Assembly: GCA_965178525.1 (NCBI GenBank) | Contig: CBCXVS010000357.1 | Location: 1-6,594 of the forward strand | DNA length: 6,594 nucleotides | Direction: 5' to 3' | DNA from: CBCXVS01 sp965178525 | Lineage (GTDB): Bacteria; Tectomicrobia; Entotheonellia; Entotheonellales; Entotheonellaceae | Part shown: positions 1 through 5,256 of the stretch, in pieces | How positions within the stretch are numbered: position 1 is the stretch's first letter | Layout of the letters: each line of letters begins with the position of its first letter | Program-made: the position numbers and the translations under genes | The notes under the pieces: generated by a model | What the model was told of the DNA's origin: nothing | Database searches by the model: none | The model's input: the letters and a program-made list of their open reading frames with translations, nothing else

Positions 1-73
1 ATGACCTGGCTGGGCTCCCTCCATCGTTTGGGGGAGGATAGCCTACCTCATTAACTATTGGGGAACAACCCTA

Positions 74-286
74 TTGTTTGATGGAACTGTATTCCGCCCA
101 ACGGAACCCATCGCGCTTGCCCCAAATACGCGTGTGCGCATGACGATTGAATCCGTTCCGCCTGCCGAAGGCGAAACCGCGTCTTTTCTTCGCACGGCGC
201 GTACTCTTAACATCGATGGACCTCCGGATTGGTCAGCGAACATCGACGAGTATCTGTATGGTGGAGACTCGTCCAATGCAGACTGA
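74..286 (+). CDS. AF2212-like (VapB-type) antitoxin, small
   Basis: This 70-residue protein is probably the antitoxin half of a type II toxin-antitoxin pair; it would bind and neutralise a PIN-domain RNase and repress its own promoter. The N-terminal segment FDGTVFRPTEPIALAPNTRV (residues 2-21), followed by an MTIE strand, matches the short beta-rich N-terminus of the AF2212-like/DUF104 antitoxin family as I know it. The acidic C-terminus with PPDWSANIDEYLYGG is the usual toxin-wrapping tail of such proteins. The only conventional start in frame is TTG at 74, with GGGGA at 60-64 as a plausible ribosome site nine bases upstream. The frame stays open back to base 5, so a rarer upstream start (ATT at 50) is possible. 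It overlaps the start of the downstream toxin remnant by 11 bases, typical of co-translated pairs. The family call is by motif recall, not a database search. Confidence 0.72.
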   Translation: MFDGTVFRPTEPIALAPNTRVRMTIESVPPAEGETASFLRTARTLNIDGPPDWSANIDEYLYGGDSSNAD

Positions 287-599
287 AGTGTTTCTTGACA
301 CGGCATATGCTATTGCGCTGTCGTCGCCCAATGACCAGTTTCATACTCGCGCGGTTGAACTCGCGGAGCAGTTGGAAATCTCCGGAACCCGATTAGTGAC
401 CCACGCGCAGTGCTGTTGGAGATTGGGAATGCTTTAGCCAAACAGCGCTATCCAGCGTGCATTTTTTCCCATGGCCATCGGCGCCTCTCCGTGACTTTTC
501 ATCTTGACATGGATCGCGTCATCCATATGATGGACTCAAGCCATAGGGATGAAGGCATTCCGGCAGGTGGAAGTTGATATTGTTGTGAGACCGCGATAA
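276..599 (+). pseudogene. PIN-domain (VapC-like) toxin, frameshifted remnant
   Basis: This is a broken PIN-domain ribonuclease toxin. From ATG 276 the frame reads MQTEVFLDTAYAIALSS, with the first catalytic aspartate at residue 8 in the usual FLDTAYAIAL setting. It continues normally to about base 401, then gives nonsense and stops at 435-437. The neighbouring frame, from 404 onward, reads RAVLLEIGNALAKQRY, the standard next PIN block with its conserved glutamate, so one base has been lost (or two gained) near 401-406. That second frame reaches TGA at 575-577 without a recognisable DCxSF block. Back in the original frame, 549-599 encodes MKAFRQVEVDIVVRPR then TAA, loosely like a VapC C-terminus (DRxFxQV). 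The TGA in that frame at 528-530 implies further damage. An active toxin is very unlikely. The 3' limit is uncertain. Confidence 0.7.
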
Positions 600-700
600 A
601 CCTAAAAATTGTCACAGATTGCCCGGTACACCGAACCACGAGTGAACGTGTGTCTCATACCGGACGATTGCGATTCATCGAGTGGTTACGGCAGAATGCT

Positions 701-754
701 AAAGGCGCTCTCGGACCATCTCCTGCTGTAAGGAGAGTTCGGCACGCCTTTTTT
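701..754 (+). terminator. Rho-independent terminator-like hairpin or attenuator
   Basis: AAAGGCG at 701-707 is fully complementary to CGCCTTT at 745-751. Inside it, TCTCCT (719-724) pairs with AGGAGA (731-736) around a six-base loop, and the outer stem runs into six Ts at 749-754. This is the layout of an intrinsic terminator, with an imperfectly paired middle. It lies only five bases before the GGAGG of the binding-protein gene. CTCTC at 708-712 could alternatively pair with GAGAG at 733-737. It may end transcription from upstream, or act as a conditional attenuator in the operon leader. I recognise no named riboswitch class in it. Confidence 0.5.
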
Positions 755-759
755 GGTTT

Positions 760-764
760 GGAGG
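760..764 (+). promoter_or_regulatory. Ribosome binding site that fixes the binding-protein start at 772
   Basis: GGAGG lies seven bases before ATG 772-774, an ideal spacing. It is only two bases before the out-of-frame ATG at 767. ATG 772 opens the frame that reads through a twin-arginine signal into the mature binding protein, so the site supports 772 as the ancestral start even though that frame meets TAG at 841-843. Confidence 0.75.
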
Positions 765-771
765 ACATGCC

Positions 772-843
772 ATGCCAGCGTCTTGGCCAACCAGACGCAG
801 TGTAATAAAATACGGATTAGCGGCTGCGGCAGCCGGTCCCTAG
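772..843 (+). pseudogene. Tat signal peptide of the binding protein, cut by an amber codon
   Basis: From ATG 772 the frame reads MPASWPTRRSVIKYG, then an alanine-rich stretch and Gly-Pro, then TAG at 841-843. TRRSVIK fits the twin-arginine motif (S/T-R-R-x-Phi-x-K) at residues 7-13, and the alanine run is the start of the hydrophobic core. Directly after TAG the same frame continues as MLRHVGAAAASPEED, which would complete the h-region and supply an AAA-type cleavage site near AAAA-S. The segment is therefore the first 23 residues of the next gene, separated from it by one nonsense codon. A Gln codon changed by C to T would give TAG; the original residue is inference. The peptide alone has no function. 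Confidence 0.8.
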
Positions 844-2217
844 ATGCTCCGTCATGTCGGCGCCGCTGCCGCCAGTCCGGAAGAGGACCGCATCGTGCAG
901 GCGGCGAAAAAGGTCAAGCCGGCGGAACTCAACGGCATGATCTGGTCGCTATACTATCGCGGCCCGATGACGGAGCAGCAGAAGACATTCCGGGAACACG
1001 CCGGCATCGGGGTCGGCAATATCCAGGACATTTCCACCGCCCAGATCGCGCAGCGCACTATGGCGGAGGCGATTGCGCGCTCGGACAAACTGGACTTTTT
1101 CCACCTCGATCTGGGGATGATCCCGTCGCTGGTCTCCGCCGGTTTGCTCGAACCCCTGGACGACTATATGGAGGCCGTCGGATACAAGCTCGACATGCTC
1201 GGCAATTTCGGCAATTTTATGCGCTACAAAGGCAAAACCTATGCCCTGCCGACAGACGGCAATGTCCACATCCAGGTGATGCGCAAGGACTGGTTTGAAA
1301 ACCCCGACGAACAAAACGCCTTTGCCGACCAACACGGCAGACTGCTCACCTGGCCTAAGACATGGGAAGAGCACCAGGAGATCTGCGAATTCTTTCACCG
1401 GCCGGAGCAGAATCTCACCGGCTCGGGCAGTTTGCGCGACCGCACCTACGGCGGCTACTGGTTTTATATGTACTTTTACAGTGCCGGGGGCTTTCCCTTC
1501 GATGACGATATGGAGCCGACGCTCAACACGCCGGCGGGCGAGTACGCCATGGATGTCTTCCTGAAGCTGAAAAAGGCATCGCACCCCGAAGCCCCGGGCT
1601 GGGGCACGCCGCAGATGATCCCGCAGCATCTGCAAGGGCATATTTTTTCCTCGCAGTATTGGGACGGTCTCACCTCCGCGTTGGAAGGCCCCACATCCAA
1701 AACTCAGGGCAAGTGGCTCTACGGTCTCGTACCCGGATCAACCGCCAGTGGCAAGATGATGTACCGGTCGATTTCCATCCCGGTCGTTGGGTTGGTGGTG
1801 AACCGCTACAGCCCGCGCAAGCAGCAAGCGGCGCTCATGGCGCTCTATTGGTCCACCTTGAAAAACAGCGTCGACATTGTCGGACACCGCTCCTTTACTT
1901 TCCACGACCCCCGGCACACCGGGCATTTCAGTCACCCGACAATCGAAGAGGCATACACACCGGCGGGCATGGCCGCAATCCGAAAAAACCTGCTCGTGAC
2001 CACGCCAGCGGTCTATCTGACCGGGTATCGCGAGTTCCAGGAAGTGCTTTTCAAGCATGTGGCGGAAGCCTACATCGGGCAGCTCACGGGCAAAGAGGTG
2101 CTGACGAAAACCGAGGATGCCTGGCGCCAAACGGTGAAGCGCATCGGCAAGCGCAAGCTCAAAGCCGAGCTGGAGAGCTACAAAGCCGCCTTCCCGAGTG
2201 TCGACGTGCCCGCTTAG
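844..2217 (+). CDS. ABC importer extracellular solute-binding protein (CUT1, MalE-like), N-terminus disrupted
   Basis: This is the ligand-binding subunit of a carbohydrate-type ABC importer, expected to work outside the inner membrane and hand solute to the two permeases downstream. The ORF from ATG 844 has 457 residues; with the upstream segment from 772 the protein is 481 codons, normal for family 1 binding proteins. Visible family features are KLDFFHLD (82-89) followed by AGLLEPLDDYM (99-109), the YALPTDGN strand (133-140), and the Tyr/Trp-rich block YGGYWFYMYFYSAGGFPFDDD (202-222) with LNTPAGEYAMD after it. The product from 844 lacks the arginine pair needed for Tat export. ATG 844 touches TAG 841-843 (TAGATG) and has no ribosome site of its own, so it could be made only by reinitiation or readthrough. 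Ligand is unknown; the CUT1 class suggests a sugar, polyol or similar. TAG at 2215-2217 is a genuine stop. Confidence 0.85.
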   Translation: MLRHVGAAAASPEEDRIVQAAKKVKPAELNGMIWSLYYRGPMTEQQKTFREHAGIGVGNIQDISTAQIAQRTMAEAIARSDKLDFFHLDLGMIPSLVSAGLLEPLDDYMEAVGYKLDMLGNFGNFMRYKGKTYALPTDGNVHIQVMRKDWFENPDEQNAFADQHGRLLTWPKTWEEHQEICEFFHRPEQNLTGSGSLRDRTYGGYWFYMYFYSAGGFPFDDDMEPTLNTPAGEYAMDVFLKLKKASHPEAPGWGTPQMIPQHLQGHIFSSQYWDGLTSALEGPTSKTQGKWLYGLVPGSTASGKMMYRSISIPVVGLVVNRYSPRKQQAALMALYWSTLKNSVDIVGHRSFTFHDPRHTGHFSHPTIEEAYTPAGMAAIRKNLLVTTPAVYLTGYREFQEVLFKHVAEAYIGQLTGKEVLTKTEDAWRQTVKRIGKRKLKAELESYKAAFPSVDVPA

Positions 2218-2256
2218 CGCTTGATATCCGGTGGGGCCAAGCCTCACCCTTCCCAA

Positions 2257-2284
2257 AGCTAATAGCTGACAGCTATCAGCTAAA
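2257..2284 (+). repeat. Heptamer array, AGCTNNN x4, forming a hairpin
   Basis: Four adjacent 7-base units AGCTAAT, AGCTGAC, AGCTATC and AGCTAAA share the AGCT core. They lie in the 81-base gap between the binding-protein and permease 1 genes. TAGCTGA (2263-2269) and TCAGCTA (2276-2282) are perfect complements around a six-base loop, so the array can form a seven-pair stem in the mRNA. No T-run follows, so it is not a standard terminator. It ends 14 bases before ATG 2299. It may influence mRNA stability or permease translation, or be a repeat with no function. Confidence 0.75.
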
Positions 2285-2298
2285 CCGGACTCCCTGCC

Positions 2299-3243
2299 AT
2301 GGCCACGATAGCTGCCGTCAAAGAAAAGCGCATCGCCGGTATCACCCTTTTCAAGTGGAGCTTGTTGGCCCCACTGCTTGGCCTGTTCCTCTTCCTCCTT
2401 CCCGTCCTGGCGTTACAGATTTACTTTGCCTTGCACGCCTGGACCATCTATCTCTCAAGCTGGTGGGAGGCGGAGTTCGTCGGTTTGGAGCAGTTCGCCG
2501 AGGTGTTGACCGATTCCCGCTTCCTGCAGTCGATTGGGCGCTCGTTCGTGTTTGCCGGGTTCTCCACCCTGGGGTGTTTCGTCGTGGGCTTTGGTCTTGC
2601 CCTGCTCATGTACCGGCCATTCAAAGGGCACGGCTTCTTCTACGCCTTCTTCATTCTGCCCATGCTCACCGTGCCAGTCGTGTTGGCCTACACCTTTGAG
2701 ATGCTGCTGTATCAGAAAGGGCCGATCAACGGCATTCTCAGCACCATCCTCGGCATGGATGTCCATATCATTTGGCTGTCGGATCCGAATGTGGCGGTGC
2801 TGACCATTATCCTGCTAGAAATCTGGAACTGGACGCCCTTCGCCTTCATCATCCTGCTAGCCGGACTCTCGGCCCTGCCGCCTGAACTCGTCGAGGCGGC
2901 GCAAAATCTGGGGGCGAGCCGCTGGCGCGTCTTTCGCGAGATCCAGTTGCCGCTGTTGCGGCCGGTCATCTTTCTCGCCCTCATTCTGCGCTTTCTCGAG
3001 GCCATGGGAGAATTTCCCAAAACCTGGGGCCTGCTGCAAGGCGGTCCGGGCTCGGCCACCGAGTCGATTCCCATCTATCTCTGCCTGACGACTTGGGAGT
3101 TCTTTCACATCTCCAGAGGCGCCGCCATGTCATACGTCGTCATGGTCATGATGGTGGTCATTGTGCTGTTGGCCATCCGCCTCTTGCGGCGCGAAAAGCG
3201 CTCGTTGGACCGGATGTACCACCGCGTGGGAGAACCCGCATGA
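2299..3243 (+). CDS. ABC importer permease 1 (MalF/UgpA-like, CUT1)
   Basis: This intact 314-residue inner-membrane permease is one of the two channel-forming subunits of the importer. Hydrophobic segments are visible near residues 20-45, 80-105, 110-135, 155-185, 217-235 and 270-295, giving the six-helix layout of MalF/UgpA proteins without MalF's large periplasmic insert. The cytoplasmic EAA loop, which docks on the ATPase, reads EAAQNLGASRWRVFREIQLP at residues 199-218 and has the expected conserved Gly and I-x-LP. LLQGGPGSATE, late in the protein, fits the family's GGP segment. ATG 2299 is the natural start, leaving a short charged N-tail before helix 1, although no clear Shine-Dalgarno precedes it. 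The gene ends in an ATGA overlap (3240-3243) with permease 2, indicating translational coupling. It is the only importer gene here without a lesion. Confidence 0.93.
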   Translation: MATIAAVKEKRIAGITLFKWSLLAPLLGLFLFLLPVLALQIYFALHAWTIYLSSWWEAEFVGLEQFAEVLTDSRFLQSIGRSFVFAGFSTLGCFVVGFGLALLMYRPFKGHGFFYAFFILPMLTVPVVLAYTFEMLLYQKGPINGILSTILGMDVHIIWLSDPNVAVLTIILLEIWNWTPFAFIILLAGLSALPPELVEAAQNLGASRWRVFREIQLPLLRPVIFLALILRFLEAMGEFPKTWGLLQGGPGSATESIPIYLCLTTWEFFHISRGAAMSYVVMVMMVVIVLLAIRLLRREKRSLDRMYHRVGEPA

Positions 3244-4114
3244 GACGGCAGAGCAAGCGCAAGCTGGCAACGGCGGCCCGTTTCACGTTGTTGGGCCTGT
3301 GGTTCCTCATCGTCGCCTTTCCCATGTACTGGATTTTGCCACCTCCTTCAAACCCGATCACGAGTGGTTTGCCTGGCCGCCGGTGTACTGGTCTAGCACC
3401 CCGACACTGGACAATTACCGCACCGTGTGGACAAGCTACACCGCCGCCCTGACGACGCAAATGGCTGAATCCATGCAAAAACCCTGGGAGGCCCTGCGCA
3501 ACAGTCTCATGATCTCACTCACCGCCACCACGCTGTCCGTCGCCTTTGGCACGCTGCTCGCCTATGGCGTGTCGCGCTATCAAATTCTCTCCGAAAAGCG
3601 CATGTTCAACCTCCTCATGCTGCGCATGATTCCGCCCATCGTGGTGGCGGCCCCCCTGACGCTGTACTATTCGACCCTGCACCTCCTCGATACGGTGACC
3701 GGGCTGGTCATCGTCTACGTCATCACCACCCTGCCATATGCCGTGTGGATGACGAAAAGTTTCGTTGATGAAGTGCCGCGCGAAATGGAGCAAGCTGCGG
3801 AACTCCTGGGCGCCAGCCGCTGGCGCACGATGTGGGAAGTCATCTTTCCACTCGTGCGCTCGGGCGTGTTCGCGACCTTCCTCTTCATTCTCATCCTGAC
3901 CTGGAGCGAATATCTGATGGCCCTGATTCTCTCCAAAACGGATGTCGTGACGCTGCCCGTGCAGCTCAGCAAATACGAGGGCACCACGGAAGGCCGCGTC
4001 TATGGCCGTCAGGCTGCCCTCGCGGTGGGCGTCACCCTGCCGCTGATCCTCATCGGCTGTTCGATTCGCAAGCACCTAGTCCGAGGTTTCAGTTTTGGTA
4101 TGGTCAAGAGGTGA
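3240..4114 (+). pseudogene. ABC importer permease 2 (MalG/UgpE-like, CUT1), single-base frameshift
   Basis: This would be the second channel subunit, paired with permease 1. ATG 3240 overlaps the previous stop (ATGA) and reads MRRQSKRKLATAARFTLLG, then a first membrane helix ending FPMYWIL at about base 3338. The frame then degenerates and stops at 3450-3452. One frame over, the protein resumes at once as ATSFKPDHEWFAWPPVYW and continues to TGA 4112-4114. Restoring one G (TTG-GCC) gives about 291 residues, a normal MalG length, so a one-base deletion is the simplest reading. The rest looks healthy: PTLDNY, several helices, and the EAA loop EQAAELLGASRWRTMWEVIF at restored residues 184-203. 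Starts in the downstream frame would lose helix 1. A programmed -1 shift is not supported, since TTTTG is only a weak run. Sequencing error or recent decay are the alternatives. Confidence 0.85.
4108..4114 (+). promoter_or_regulatory. Ribosome binding site supporting GTG 4120 for the ATPase
   Basis: GAGGTGA, spanning the permease 2 stop codon, is a long match to the 16S anti-Shine-Dalgarno sequence and ends five bases before GTG 4120. The alternative GTG at 4111 overlaps this site (GTGA) and has no ribosome site of its own, so 4120, giving MARIELQHLRKTFGD, is the preferred start. Confidence 0.65.
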
Positions 4115-4119
4115 GCATC

Positions 4120-5199
4120 GTGGCCCGTATTGAACTCCAACACCTGCGCAAGACGTTTGGCGACCGCATCGAAGCCGTGAAGGATTTATCGCTAACCATT
4201 GATGAGGGCGAATTTCTCGTCCTCGTCGGCCCGTCAGGTTGCGGCAAGACGACGACGCTGCGCATGATCGCCGGCTTCGAAGAACCGACGGCTGGCGAGA
4301 TCCTGATGGACGGCCGCGCCGTCACCGACCTCGAACCGGGGCAGCGCAATCTCGGCATGGTGTTTCAAAATCTCGCCCTCTTTCCGCACAAAACGGTGGC
4401 GCAGAACATCGAGTTTGGTCCCCGCATGAAGAAAGTCGCGGCGGCGATACGGCGCCAACGCGTCGAAGACGTGGCCGCCATGTTGCAGATCACGCACCTG
4501 CTCGACAAGCTGCCGAGCCAGTGCTCCGGCGGCGAAGCGCAGCGCGTCGCCCTGGCCCGGACGCTGATTACGGAGCCCGCGGCGTTTCTGCTCGACGAAC
4601 CCCTCTCCAATCTCGACGCCAAATTGCGCCGAGAAACGCGGGCGTAAATCGACCGGCTGCACCAGGAATTGGAAAAAACGTTTGTCTATGTCACCCACGA
4701 CCAAGAAGAGGCCATGACCCTGGCCGACCGCATCGTGGTCATGCGCGACGGCCTGATCGAGCAAGTCGGCACGCCTTTGGACATCTACAGTGAGCCGGTG
4801 AGTTACTTCGTCGCGGACTTCTTCGGCAGCCCCTCGACGAACCTGCTTGCGGGCGCCATCGAACCCACCGCTGACGGCGTCTGCTTCCGCACCCCGAGCC
4901 TCACGATCGACCTCGGTCCCGAGTTTGCCCACCTCGGCCTGGCGCCCGTTACCCTTGGCATTCGCCCCGAACACCTGAGCGTACAGCCGCACGGCGGATC
5001 ACTGCAAGCTGAGCTGCGGCTCGTCGAGCCGCTCGGCAAAGATACCCTGCTCTACTTCGATCACGGCGGCGAGAAGCCCCTCATCGTTATCGTCGAAGGC
5101 ACGGAGACATTCCGCACCGGCACGCGTCTGGGCCTCACGTTCAACCCGAATCGACTGTATTTCTTCGATGCGAATGGGAACCGCCTCGGCAAAACGTAA
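4120..5199 (+). pseudogene. ABC importer ATPase (MalK/UgpC-like) with internal ochre codon
   Basis: This is the cytoplasmic ATPase that would power the importer. The frame spans 359 codons, the usual MalK/UgpC length, but codon 176 is TAA (4645-4647). Before it are Walker A GPSGCGKT (37-44), the Q-loop glutamine (83), the signature CSGGEAQR (135-142, starting with Cys rather than the common Leu), Walker B with LLDE (D159, E160) and the D-loop SNLDA. After it, in the same frame, come IDRLHQELEKTFVYVTHDQEEAMTLADRI with the H-loop histidine at 193, then the C-terminal TOBE-type regulatory domain with LGIRPEHL. Relatives carry Glu or Gln at the interrupted position (for example MRAEI), so a single change from GAA or CAA explains TAA. 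Without readthrough the first fragment lacks the H-loop, and the second (possible TTG start 4669) lacks nucleotide binding. Neither should be active. Confidence 0.87.
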
Positions 5200-5210
5200 T
5201 CCCCTCCCCC

Positions 5211-5242
5211 ATTCCGCATTCCGCATTCCGCATTCCGCATTC
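5211..5242 (+). repeat. Heptamer tandem array, ATTCCGC x4 plus ATTC
   Basis: Four perfect ATTCCGC units occupy 5211-5238 and a partial ATTC follows to 5242. They fill most of the 57-base gap between the ATPase and the LLM oxidoreductase. The array is not self-complementary and has no T-run, so it is neither a hairpin nor a terminator. It ends 14 bases before ATG 5257, just upstream of AGGAGG. Perfect heptamer arrays of this kind recall short tandemly repeated (STRR-type) sequences described in cyanobacteria; the copy number probably varies by slippage, which is inference. Confidence 0.9.
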
Positions 5243-5245
5243 GAT

Positions 5246-5251
5246 AGGAGG
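5246..5251 (+). promoter_or_regulatory. Strong Shine-Dalgarno of the LLM oxidoreductase
   Basis: A perfect AGGAGG lies five bases before ATG 5257. It is the strongest ribosome site in the window, fixes the oxidoreductase start, and should allow efficient translation independent of the damaged ATPase upstream. Confidence 0.8.
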
Positions 5252-5256
5252 TTCTG

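Larger units (their letters stand above)
600..766 (+). promoter_or_regulatory. Leader/intergenic region upstream of the importer operon
   Basis: This 167-base gap separates the toxin remnant from the binding-protein gene and holds no plausible coding frame. It contains an inverted repeat CCGGTA (623-628) / TACCGG (658-663), enclosing a smaller CACG/CGTG hairpin (637-640 and 647-650), which could be an operator. A weak promoter-like pair, TTGCGA (668-673) and CAGAAT (692-697) with an 18-base spacer, is present, but either box matches only partly. A terminator-like hairpin follows at 701-754. The operon promoter should lie here because the upstream genes are decayed, but no strong sigma-70 site stands out. 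Confidence 0.3.

Noticed and set aside
1..54. Short frame starting at ATG 1 (17 codons to TAA 52-54)
   Set aside because: Too short, no ribosome site visible and no recognisable sequence; it might be the tail of an upstream gene, but nothing supports it.
701..764. A named riboswitch, or a tRNA, in the leader
   Set aside because: GGTCCGAGAG occurs on the opposite strand and faintly recalls a guanidine-I motif, and GTTCGG recalls a T-loop, but no further conserved core or cloverleaf pairing could be found.
753..1298. 181-codon + strand frame at the binding-protein start
   Set aside because: Shadow frame rich in Arg and Gly; the GGAGG and Tat motif support ATG 772 in a different frame.
949..1641. 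Long antisense open frame (230 codons) across the binding-protein gene
   Set aside because: It is the mirror of a GC-rich coding frame, has no family features or ribosome site, and the + strand protein is clearly real.
1659..2699. 346-codon + strand frame spanning the binding-protein end and permease 1 start
   Set aside because: Low-complexity Arg/Ala/Pro/His text typical of an out-of-frame shadow; it overlaps two genes with clear family motifs in other frames.
3333..3340. Programmed ribosomal frameshift in permease 2
   Set aside because: ATTTTG is not a proper slippery heptamer, no downstream pseudoknot is evident, and MalG-type permeases are not known to be made this way.
841..4647. Stop-codon reassignment (TAG and TAA read as Gln)
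   Set aside because: TAG ends the binding protein at 2215-2217 and TAA ends the ATPase and the oxidoreductase at the expected lengths, so both act as stops here; permease 2 has a frameshift that reassignment cannot explain.
4234..4992. 252-codon antisense frame across the ATPase
   Set aside because: Mirror frame of the ATPase; no recognisable domain, and the + strand carries all ABC motifs.
5211..5242. CRISPR array
   Set aside because: The units are seven bases with no spacers between them; this is a simple tandem repeat.
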